Origin: Ricinus communis
Taxonomy: Eukaryota > Streptophyta > Magnoliopsida > Malpighiales > Euphorbiaceae
Direction of reading: 5' to 3'
Length of the DNA: 64,000 nucleotides
Assembly (NCBI RefSeq): GCF_019578655.1
Contig: NC_063259.1
Coordinates: 18,628,489 to 18,692,488, forward strand
This document shows, in pieces, positions 11,631 to 22,110 of the stretch (the first letter of the stretch is position 1; each line of letters starts with the position of its first letter). Made by a program: the position numbers and the translations under genes. The notes beneath the pieces are model-generated. The model did not search any database and had not been told where the DNA came from. It saw nothing but the letters and a program-made list of their open reading frames with translations.

Positions 11631-13405
11631 AATTACCCCACACTTAAGCTATTGCTTGTCCTCAAGCAATTAACAACTCAACCCATAAAACTACAATTAG
11701 CAATTCCTTTCAGTTTATGCCCCTAGTCCACAACAGAGAGTATTCAACACATCTCAAAGGTTACTCAATCATAAATCAAATTACAAATCATTAACAAAGA
11801 ATGGAAATAATATTAATGCATGAGTAACTTAAATGATAACTCAACACAAACATCATGAACCAATGCCTCACAGGGATCACTCAAGTCACTCAAAGTGTAT
11901 ATTAGGTGAATAACAAATCCCTTAAAGCAAATGCACAAGACCCGCTCACCATAAGCTTGCTCATAAATCATATCTTCGCTACTGTGAATAAGTAAATACC
12001 AGAATCAAAGGGTCTTTACCAAGGTTGTAATAGGCTAGGGCAAAGGTACGGAGATTTGGATAGAAGTATGAAAATGCTGGAATTCGTGCGATAAACAATA
12101 GTATATGCTCAAAGGATTAAATGCCTAAGATCATAAAAAGAATCATTCACTAAAATCCCTACTTCATAGAATAACGCTCGCAAATGCTCTAAATCCAATA
12201 AAAAGATAAATAATTAAAGAGATTTGTTTATTATATATATTTTTTTCTTCTTCTTCCTTTTTTTTTCTTTTTTTTCAAAAGAAATGAACTAGCAGCTTAT
12301 TAGCGACCGCTGCATACAACTCGAATAAACATAAAGAATATCAAATACAAATTGGATCAAAGGGAGCATTTAAAATATCAAAAAGATTTAGTGAATTTAC
12401 CAACATAGCAACTAGCATTTTAATCCCACATAAAGTTGAACATATCACATAAAGAAATTCCAGCATAAGGGTAAAGGAAAGATAAATGTAAAGAATGGTA
12501 TAATTGAAGTGTATAGGTGTAGATTATGAAGAAAAGGTTAAGGCTCAAAAACTGGCTAACTAATGGAAACATAAGGTGATAGGCTTTTGGTCAAATGTGG
12601 TGAATCCTAAATCGCCCAAATCATCTCATGGTATTCACAATATTCATGTAACTTCAACACGCATTACAAAGAAAGTTCTAGAAGCAAAGTTAAGTACAAT
12701 GCACAGTCAAACAAGAAATATAAAGAGCATAAGTATAATGAATGCTCAACTAGCTCAAAATATCACTTTCAGGTGTGGTATTAGGTGCAGTTGGTTCGCA
12801 ACATCATTAATTGAATCATTACTTAAGAAACACATGCATATGATATTATCAACGTTCTAAGTTAAAATTCGATAATTCAAAAAATAATTAAATAACATCG
12901 GTTTAACCCGGTAGGGTTGATGTGTAAAACACCATAAATTATTTTCTAAGGACAATGAACAGCAAAGAAAAGTAACTACAATTCTATAAATCAAGTCATC
13001 AATCAGCTCAAAAATAGCATACTCAAGTGCATAAAAACACGGTGTCCTAACATCCCCTAAAAATACACAACACCTAGCCATAGCAATTTCAGATATATTA
13101 AAAATCCATATGAGAGATTAAGGTTTATCCATAAGCACCCCACACTTGAAGAACACAATGTCCTCAGTGTAAAATGTTATGGATACCCCGCATGGAATGC
13201 TCAACTAAGAGAACAAAGGCAATACAATCCAAGTGCATGACATGTATGAAAAATAAAGTAAATAAATGCAGAAAAATAAAAAGATCTAGGGGACTACCCT
13301 GATCATCCATCGAGGTTGATATTGTGGAAATTCAGTGCCTCCTCAGTAGAATCTGAAAATAATAAAATAAAGAAATAAAATTAAAACTGAAAATATGAAA
13401 ACTAA
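11631..13405 (-). other. Noncoding 3' internal region of element B
   Basis: No gene seen. It holds the polypurine tract next to the LTR (11631-11665), a long pyrimidine-rich run at 12236-12285 and the Athila-type signature 'actgaggacattgtg...aagtgtggggtg' (minus strand, about 13175-13135). A splice-acceptor-like TTATTATTTTCAG lies near 13355-13345, at the point where the sequence diverges from element C. Confidence 0.65.
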
Positions 13406-13517
13406 AACTAATAAAATGTTTCAAAACAAAAGGTTAAAATATTAAAGATTAAAGATAAAGTTTGGGGTGCCTCCCAAAAGCGCTTCTTTTTTATGTGATG
13501 AGTCTTCTTAGCTGGAC

Positions 13518-14682
13518 TCATGGTGAAAGGCAAATGGGCATGATCGACGACCATCCATCCTTCTTCCAAGCAAATGTCTTCAAGTATCCGCTTAGAGGGA
13601 TAATCGTCAATTTCCTCTTCCCGACTATCAAGCAAGCTGCCAATATGATGGGCAAGACTCGCTCCTCGTATAATTGGACGTAGTCATGATGCTCTAGGGG
13701 CTCTTCCAATTTGAAAGCTGGAGTTTCAACAATTGGAAGGATCGATGGTTGGGCAATCTCTTCAGGAGTGTTGATGGTTTTCTTCAGTCCCTGGCTTGGT
13801 TCACTTGCTAGGAGAAACTCGAGCTCCTCCAAGACTTCTTCATTGGACAACTCGTGCTCATCTTCCATCATCGAGGGGACTTGTGGACAATCTACCAACA
13901 ATTCCTCTAACTGCAACTCAGCATCATCAACTGTACATTCCTGTTGATAGTCTTTCAGAGGAATTATGTTCGCCTCTTCCTTTTCTGGTTCCATCTCCAC
14001 GTTCAAGAAATCGTCCTGCACATAAGCATCATCATCAAACATAATAGATAAACCAGAAAAATTCTCACTGGGCATAAGTAGCGGCACTCAAATGTTCCTC
14101 GGATTCAATAGCGTTTGATAGAGTTCTCGATTGCTCTTCAGCTAGTAACTTGAAGATTAAGCCTACTTGATGCTCTATGTTATTAATCGAGGCTTGTTGA
14201 TCTTCAAGTATCCTCTCTGTTTGTTGGAATCAATCATCAAGACTTGTAATGAACCTCATCATCAGCTCGTCCGACACTAACTCTTCATCTTGAGTTGAAG
14301 GTGCAAGAGTAGGTCAGTTCTTCGAGATTCGGTGGTTCGGGCCATCTAAGCTCCATCCATAGGGTGAATGAGTACTCCACTCTTGATTATAGGTGCTTCC
14401 ATACGAGTCACTTGGCCAATTGCCCGTATAATTCACCTGTTCACAGTTATAAGAATAAGGAGTAAAATCACTGCACAATGGACAATCATTACACACATGT
14501 AAACCACAACAAAATTCACAAAAGACTTGAGATGAAAGGATAGGAGAAGAGAGTTGATCGGTAGCCCTGCAAAACGATTCTACTCGAGCATCTAAAGATG
14601 CACGGGCATCCCAATTTTTAGCACTCTCTTAGTTCCTATTCTCATTTTCCAATGCGTCATACAAAGATTTTGAGTTTAGCAT
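13518..14682 (-). pseudogene. Compact chimeric gag/linker ORF of element B
   Basis: Starts at an ATG at 14682, in the same place relative to the primer site as in A and C. The gag-tail part (14680-14280) has stops, for example at about 14630, and a frame change. The linker parts from 14087 to 13518 form one open frame of 189 codons. It includes the LSNEEVLEEL and EHHDYVQLYEERVLP stretches found in all three copies, and a Trp codon where element A has TAG. The ORF ends shortly before a segment homologous to the post-integrase region of G. Function unknown. Confidence 0.78.
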
Positions 14683-14850
14683 TGAACCTCCTTATCATTC
14701 ACTATATGAATCATAAACTTAAGTTAAATAAATATGTACAAATAAAATAAAATAAATAAACAAATAAAAATAAAAATCATAAAATAATAAGAAAGAAAAA
14801 AAAATGGCTAAATTAACAAATAGCAAATTTCACTCTAGTTTTCAAACAAT

Positions 14851-14867
14851 TCCCCGGCAACGGCGCC
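14851..14867 (-). other. Primer binding site of element B (tRNA-Asp type)
   Basis: The minus strand reads TGGCGCCGTTGCCGGGGA just inside the 5' LTR, complementary to the tRNA-Asp 3' end. Confidence 0.88.
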
Positions 14868-14874
14868 AAAAACT

Positions 14875-16232
14875 TGATGTGTGCTACTCGTGTTAGCTAC
14901 AATCTAAGGCAGTGTACCTATCGATGCAGTCTAGCACTAATGGCAAGTATCAAGGTCGTATTCCTCCGGAAAGCGAAAGCCCAGAGTTACTCCTTTGTTC
15001 TTTGTTATATTAACCTAAAATGGATGATGAATAAATTCTAAACTAACTATTAACTACAAGCTAAGTTCTAAGGGAGATGCAAGAGTAATTGATAAGTGAA
15101 ATAATCAAGACAAGAAGACAAACCCAAAGGGAATCTAAACTAGTTGGCAATCAAACAAAAGATAAAGGATCGGTGAGTCTAATTATGCTACCCGTGGACG
15201 AATTCTAAACCGAATTCAGTTTCTCTCTCGAGATAACCGAATTCCTAAACCTAATAACCTAAAGTTGGAATCTCTTTCTAACGATTGATTCTTAAATTAG
15301 CATTAAGCTTTAATCCGCCTCTATTAAGCTTTGTTAATTCTTAATCCGGCTAATAAATTATCCTTATCTCTAAGCGATTATTAACCAGTTCTTGTTATTC
15401 AAAATTCCAATTTCCAAACGGATTTCTCAATCTCATAAAGCAATCTAAACATCACAATTCACAACGTCTCATGAATAATGCATAATCTTATTCATACTGA
15501 AAACAAGAAGAATACAAAACCAACTCGAACAATCCAACAATATAATATCAAGCCAACATAGTAAAGAAATCCCAATGGATCTACACTTTGATTAATCTCC
15601 CAAACTGCCTCTTGAATTGCTTCCACTACTATTTTGCACTCGGAACCTTGCGATTCCGGGATTCTTACTCCCCGTAACTCTCTCTTGCACTCAATACTGT
15701 GCAAAAATCGAACCAGCCGCCAGGGCTCTATGTCACTTCTTCCCCTTTTTTCTCTAAGAAAAATGAATTTTTCTTATATATTTAACTCGACGGCCGTAGT
15801 GGTCCGGTAGTCTTGTATGGATCTCACCAACTAGGGTTTCACCATGACCGTAGTGTTGCTCCCGTCTTTGGCCACCACGGGGCGTCTTTCGCGAGCCGTG
15901 GGGGCTACGGAAACCGTGCCCAAACTATTATTTTGAAGACCAAGTTTTGATAGTTGGTCACGGCCAGAGTCTAAGCCGTGATGGTCAGCACGGCCAGAGT
16001 CTAGGCCGTGATGGTCAGCACGGCCTTGACTCAGGCCGTGCTCAATGTGTGCAACGCGGGCTCTTGTCCGGTCTTGATGAATTCTCTTCCGTTTCCGCAC
16101 GTATTGATCTATAATTTCTTAAACACCGATGATGGTCCTATAAATGTTCCTGAAATGCAAAAGAACACAAAACACGGGTGATCTGGGAATAAAAGCACAA
16201 TAATTGCTAAGAACATACGCAATAATATGCAA
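14875..16232 (-). repeat. 5' LTR of element B, outer end truncated
   Basis: Matches 10253-11630 but keeps the segments deleted there. A palindrome field lies at about 15790-16060, with a duplicated 'cggccagagtctaagccgtg' unit, next to a TATA box at about 15775-15783 (minus strand). The first 28 or so bases of the LTR are missing at 16232. Confidence 0.86.
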
Positions 16233-17198
16233 CTCCCATCTTTGCACTAGTCTTAATGACTAGTCAGCATGTTCCCAATTAGGTTGAAAAGCCTTAGTGT
16301 CATAGTCGCTAAAGACACTTGGGTGCGCGCTCGAAACTGCCACCCACATAATCATAGTTGTAGGCCGGGTTGTAATAATTACATTTTTACCTTCTACTTT
16401 ACTTTATTTTGATTATTACATTGTTAATTAAATATATGATTATGTGAATTATTAATTAAAATGGACCACATAGACTTAGGCTTAAAACTAGACCCAACAT
16501 GAATCTGGTAGTCTAATAGGCTAATCAACCATTAACTAGGCCTAAAACCTTAAAATCTAAGTAGACTTAGTGGGCTTTCGCATGCTTAGTTGAGGGCTTG
16601 GACTTATTTGGAATTAGGATCACACTGAATGGGTCTCATCATAATAAGTAGTCCATTAGATCTAAAGGCTGAAAATCTAGAGTATAACATGCAATTAGGG
16701 TAGGCCAGGAGGGCTGTATACATAATTGACTAGTTATTGTTAGGCTTGAATAAAAATGGGCAAGACTTAGGTGTATTATGTGTGTTATTTGGTATGCCTG
16801 TATATAAATTTCTTGTATTTATAGGGAATAATTTGTTAAAACAATAAAATTAAATACTAATATACATAAATAAGGAAGCTGGCTTCCAGATCCATCTCCA
16901 GACTCTATGGTGTAAGCTTCCTTATGGAATCTGGGAAATGCCACTCATTAGTAAAAGGGTCCCAATGATTACTTGGGTGCCGACTCCCATCTCCATACTA
17001 GTCTCAATGACTAGTTAGCGTGTGCCCAATTAGGTCGAAAAGCCTTACAGTGCCATAGTCACTAAAGATACTTGGTTGCGCGCCCGAAACCGCAACCACA
17101 AAGGGTAAGTCAATAAGAAAGAACTAGAGATAAGGAAAGCTTTTCTTAGAATGACAGAAGTTTCTTTTTCAAACCTAACGAACACTAGATTCTGATCC
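16233..17198 (+). repeat. H-family LTR fragments between elements B and D
   Basis: 16233-16343 continues the H fragment that ended at 4333 and closes with an LTR-end-like 'gaaactgccacccaca'. A second partial copy runs 16350-17100 and ends in almost the same way ('gcgcccgaaaccgcaacca'). The segments 16236-16345 and 16983-17095 are clear duplicates. No primer site follows either end. 17101-17198 is unassigned sequence up to the start of element D. No gene seen. Confidence 0.6.
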
Positions 17199-20173
17199 TG
17201 TAATACCCAGAATTTTTCTTTAATAAAGATAATATTAATAATGATTAATAAATGAGTTGTTATTTAAATTAATTTTATTTTATTTTTATTTGGTTTAATT
17301 GAAATGATTTAAATGCAATTTTGAATTTTAATGCTAGACAAATAAACGAGTTATTTTCTATATGCAATTAGTTTGATTTTGAAGAAATTAATTAAGTAAA
17401 TTATTTGAAAAATAAATTATATTTTGGTTATTCAAATTTTCCCCAAATGTATATATAATATATATAAATATAATTATATATTGGAAAATTATGGAATAAT
17501 TTGAAAAGGATGTTTTTATAAATTTTTTTTTGGAGAAATGGTATTTTAATTAGCTAATGGTATTAAATTTTAAGTTGGAAAATAGTTAGCAAATTGATTA
17601 ATTAACTTAATTGTATGTTAGGACTAAATTGGAAATTTACTTTGGAATGAGGATTAAAAGTATAATTTTATTATTATGGGGTTTAATGAAAATTTGTATG
17701 TTTGGTATTTTTATAAATAAATAGGTCAGCAAGGGTATATATGTAATTGTGTATTTTTAATAATTCTAATTTGGCCCAAATTAAATAGTTCGGGCTTAAT
17801 TGAAAGGCTAAAGAAAAGTTTAGGGGTTAATTGGAATTTTTGCGGGAAGAAATTGATAGTAATTAAAAAAGTTGAGGGACCAAAAGGTAAGAAAGAAAAA
17901 TACAGGGACCTAATGTCGATATTGGAAGGAAAGAAAGAAGAAAAGAAAGAAATCGGGGAGAGGAGAGAGAGGAGAAGGGAAGAAGAGAAGGCCGGCGTGT
18001 GTCCGTGGTCATCACCTGTTGGCAAGGTGGCTTCGATGTGTGGCAGCAACACTAGAGGAATCGCGAAGGCGGCGGCTTCGGGCGCCATTCAGTATTTCGG
18101 TGGCCTTATCGGCTGATCTCGGTTGCGATCGACTCCCCTCGACAAGAGCTTCCTTTTGGCGGCAGCGCGACGTGAATGGTGGCCGGAGAAGGAAGTTCGC
18201 GGTGGAGAGAGAAAGTGGGTGGCAGCCGTGTTTTTTGGCTTTTTCGCCGAGCTCTGGCCAGCTTTGGATGATCGGAGGACGTATCCCAACTCTCCTAAGC
18301 TCAAGCTTCGCAATGGCATGGGTTTCGTGGCGGTCGGACTCCGTTTGCAAATCAACGATCGAGATCATCCGCAAATCTCTCCGGATGATCGGGGGTGAGA
18401 TCGGAAAATCAAAAGCGAGGATCGTCATCGGCGCATCGTTTCGAGTCCGATGGTGTGTTCGGATTGTCGATCGGACTGCAGCGGCTGGAGGCGAGTCGAC
18501 CGAGCGATCAAGCGTCTCGGTGATTTTCTCTAGCCCGTTAATTTTAGAATTCTTTGGTAAATTATATGTTTATTGAATTGTGTTGTGTATTAGAAAATAT
18601 TTGTGAGTTAAATAATTGTTTGTCGGACTGCCTGCCATAGTCGTGAATTGTGTGCTGTGTGGGGGAGTCAGGAAAAATAGTGAAGTCTTGGGGACCCGAC
18701 TCCCGTTGTATTGAATTGTTAACTATTTGAAGTGTTTTTCTGGCAGGTCCTGGACCCATTTTACGGGGGGTAAAATGTCCGTATTTTAGGGGAGGTTCTG
18801 CCGGAATTTCGGTAGAATTTACCCGAGTCAAGATTCTTAGATAGTCAGTCCTAGGAATCTAGACCTAGGGTTAATGGTCAATTGTTTCAGCGTTTTGATA
18901 AATTATTTTCTGTGATTAGATAATCCGTATGTTCGGCTCGCTCCACCCGAGGCATCAGAGCAGAGATAGGAGGTCACCAAAGCTGTGAGTTAAAGTCATA
19001 TATTGGTTATGCACATGTCATGCATAATTTTTGATTTGCTATCGTGATTATTTTATTGCAAGTTTAATTGTTGATTTAATTATTATTCATATGTATTATG
19101 CTTTTTAATTACTAGTCATGTATGGTCTTCCTTTATCATTGATTTTATCATTGCATGATGACTCGGGATGGGACGGCAGTAGAATATAAGAGTTTGATGA
19201 GTGTTCCGGTATAAATCCGAGAGTGATGGAAAAGAGTAAATAGGTAAATTTAAAAAGAAAAGATTAGGACTTGCCCTGGTCGAGTATCGCTCTCTAGGCT
19301 TAGTAGAGTGTGGTTGCCGGAGTAAAGGTCCCTGGTCGAGCATTGCTCTCTAGGCGCCGGCTTATTTGGAAACCTAAGTGACCATATTGGAGGTAAGGTC
19401 CCTGGTCGAGCTTCGCTCTATGGGCGCCAGTCTTATTAGAATAAGAGAGCCGAAAGGCTAAGGCTGATAGCGAACATTAAGTGACCAGACTGGAGTTAAG
19501 GACCCTGGTCGAGCTCCACTCTCTAGGAGTCAGTTCTGTTGGAATGAGATTAGACGAGATGTTAGAGTTGAGGTTAGTCTAGATGTCAGTGTTGAGATTG
19601 ATCGTGATGTTAGTGTTGGGATTAGTGTTCTACTGAAGTACTCAGTCCCGTTGTGTGTGAAAATTGTTTTATTCGACCATGACATGAGACTTTTAATTTT
19701 TGCATGACTTAGTATTTATTTCAAATTAAATAAATCTATTATTGAAGTGTTTGCAATTTTTTTTAGATATATGATTTTAACTCACTCTCGAGACTGACAG
19801 CCTCAATTTTACTGTTTTTTTCAGATCCGTGACTGTTAGTCTTCTCGTGACTCTTATCTAGTAACTCGACTCCTTCATCATCGGGTGATGTAATTGAATT
19901 GGTATGTTAATTTGTAAAATCTTAGATTTTCCGCAGTAGAAATAGTAGATATATATATCAGTTGAAATTTTTAGTAGTTTCGGGTCTCGCCTAATTCTTT
20001 TGGCAAACCAAATTAATTATGTAAAATTTAACGGTTAAGACAAATTGTGGCATCAGTAAAATGAGATGAGATTTAATTGAGTTAGTGAGTGTCAAGCTTA
20101 CTATGAGTTTCGGTGGCCTTACGCCTACCCATTCCCTAGTGCCGATCACGGGCCCACAGATCGGGTCGTGACA
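17199..20173 (+). repeat. 5' LTR of element D
   Basis: A 2,975-base LTR. A TATATATG box is near 17735, followed by a purine-rich GA stretch (17925-17990) and a GC-rich island (17985-18540) unlike the AT-rich surroundings. A 185-codon open frame at 18019-18576 is not kept in the 3' LTR and is not counted as a gene. Four spaced copies of a CCCTGGTCGAGC...GCTCTCTAGG unit occur at about 19276, 19331, 19401 and 19504. Confidence 0.9.
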
Positions 20174-20177
20174 AAGT

Positions 20178-20189
20178 TGGTATCAGAGC
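20178..20189 (+). other. Primer binding site of element D (tRNA-Met type)
   Basis: TGGTATCAGAGC, four bases after the LTR, is the usual initiator tRNA-Met primer site of plant chromoviruses. Confidence 0.9.
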
Positions 20190-20558
20190 TTAGGTTTAGA
20201 TTTCCTTCGACCTAGGCTAAGATTCTTGGTACTGCGGAGCTAGGATCAAGTCTCTCTTGTTGTTTTCATTGACTCTAGTGTCTCAGCTTTCAATGTTAGA
20301 GAGTCTATCATTCTTTTCTTGTGAGCTTGTCTTTGGTGCTGTGTTGAGAATGAGCATTGTCGATGGCAAGATCAGAAGTGCGATAGACCCGTACCGTTCT
20401 CTTCAAGTGATTACTGCAGACCAGCCTTGGATGTTTCGGTTGTTATTTCGATGGTAGGCACCGCAATCAGAATTAGTGCAGAGCGTAGTTGCAGTCGTAT
20501 CATGAACTGCCTCATCATTGCATCAGGCATCGCCTTAATGAGTATCACCGAAACTAGT
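20190..20558 (+). other. Leader or gag remnant of element D
   Basis: Short, mixed-frame sequence between the primer site and the insertion of element E; it continues at 27539. No gag motif could be recognised. By position it is the untranslated leader or gag N-terminus of D. Confidence 0.4.
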
Positions 20559-20563
20559 GCGTG

Positions 20564-21487
20564 TGATGCAACCAAAGATGCATCTAAGTCAACTAGCATG
20601 GATCCACTAGCCTATGGAGGACTGATGACACGAGCAAGGAGTAAAAGGTTCAAGCAAGCCTTAAATTCTTACTTGGAGCATGTTTTGAAGATGGCTAATG
20701 ATGGTGCTTTTAATGAAGATAACAATGCCTTGAAGATAGTGACATTAATTGCTATTAATGAAGCTTAAACTTCTGGTCATGGAACAAGGTCAAGGTCAAA
20801 GATCAGGGATCAAAGTCAACAGGCTTTCCTAGGGTTTCTAGAAGCATTGGGCCGCACATTAGGGTTTCTAGAAGCATTGGGCCGCACCCTAAGCATTGGG
20901 CCGCACATTAGGGTTTCTAGAAGCATTGGAGGTCTCACCTAACCCTAGGGCGTACCACCACTTATGCTTAGAGAAGGAGGCAGTGACACATTAGAAGTCT
21001 TTTAGGGTTTGATTCTTTATTGCTTATCTCTTAGTCATTTTTAGGGTTAGAATCATTTCAAAACTCTATAAATAGAGCTATGTATTTCATTTAAAGGACA
21101 TAAGATCAATATACATTTCTGAATGAAGTTTAATTTGAGTTGTTAACTCTTATTCCTTAAGGTGTTCCTTATTGAATTTCTTGAGATTAAATTAACTTGT
21201 TTGATTTAGTTTCACATCTACATGTTTGATCAATCAATTAACTTTTATTAGTTTCTTGAGTTGTTTGAACATTCTTCATTTATTTATAACTAAAGGGCTT
21301 AGTAGTTCTATTGCTAAGTTTGTTAGTTCCATAATCAATTGCAAACTTTCAAGTTAGATCTTGGGGCGACAAATTCGAACTTATTGGTAAGGGTGTTTCC
21401 TCTTAAATAGGGAGAGCGTTTATCAGTTTGATTTTCTCACCATTACTTATCTTGGTGTTTGAGCGTGTCAAGTTCGAGTTCGTATCA
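20564..21487 (+). repeat. 5' LTR of element E
   Basis: Begins TGATGCAACC and ends GAGTTCGTATCA. The first 205 bases hold the C-terminal codons of the polyprotein (orphaned here, ending TAA at 20766-20768). A 30-bp unit with TAGGGTTTCTAGAAGCATTG is tandemly repeated at 20830-20930. A TATA box follows at about 21067. Confidence 0.94.
21065..21076 (+). promoter_or_regulatory. TATA box of element E 5' LTR
   Basis: CTCTATAAATAG is a near-consensus plant TATA box, kept (one base changed) in the 3' LTR at about 27107. It lies 3' of the tandem repeat and 5' of the presumed R region. Confidence 0.7.
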
Positions 21488-21489
21488 TT

Positions 21490-21501
21490 TGGTATCGGAG
21501 C
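21490..21501 (+). other. Primer binding site of element E (tRNA-Met type)
   Basis: TGGTATCGGAGC follows the LTR by two bases and differs at one position from the usual tRNA-Met primer site. Confidence 0.85.
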
Positions 21502-22110
21502 CAAACTTGTTAGTTGGTTCATTTTTTTTTCAATTAAAGAGTCTGTCTTCTATTTCATCTCAATTTCATTCGCATCATTATAAAAAAAAAAGTATACTAT
21601 TTTCATTCTTGCTTGCATACCAAGGCAGATTTCCAAAAAAAAAAAGGAAGGAACGGAAAACTAACCCTAACCATTTGTGTTGGGTAGTTCTCGAAGAATT
21701 GACTCTTGATTGATTCATTCGCAATTCCTTTTAATTAATTGGGTATTCTTCATTCTTATAATTCCGATTTGGGTAATTTTGTTTGTTTTCTCTTAAAAAC
21801 CTTTTCTTTTGGGTTAATTGAGTCTTGTTCGATTAGTTGTAAGCTTGTTTTGTTCACACGCTTATAATTCATTTTATTGATTCACGAGTGTTCTATTGAA
21901 CTTCGGAATTAATAAACGTTAAGAGGTTGTGAAAAACTTGTTCTTGTGATTACTAGAACAATTTGATTTAATTTCTATAAGGAATTCAATTCTTTGTGAG
22001 TGAAACACGTGAGGGAGTGATCTTTTCTTGTTTTGCCTTTAACTATAAGAAGCCTCCGGAGTATAACACTTGATCACGTCCTTTTTTTTTCTTAGTCTTT
22101 TGGTTTAACC

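Larger units (their letters stand above)
10253..16232 (-). mobile_element. Element B: non-autonomous Athila-like LTR retrotransposon (minus strand)
   Basis: Reading on the minus strand: 5' LTR (16232-14875), tRNA-Asp primer site (14867-14851), the same compact ORF as in element A, a noncoding tail, a polypurine tract (AAGTGTGGGGTAATT) and the 3' LTR (11630-10253). The internal region resembles elements A and C, but the 5' halves of its LTRs belong to another family, which also occurs at 45420-46475 and, more diverged, in element G. The outer 28 or so bases of the 5' LTR are missing at 16232, where H-family sequence resumes. Confidence 0.87.

Noticed and set aside
18019..18576. 185-codon open frame in the 5' LTR of element D
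   Set aside because: It lies in the GC-rich island, is not conserved in the 3' LTR copy (29600-30090), matches no family I recognise, and overlaps equally long frames on the other strand. This fits GC-driven chance openness.
20190..20558. gag gene at the start of element D
   Set aside because: Short frames only; no capsid or zinc-knuckle motif can be recognised.
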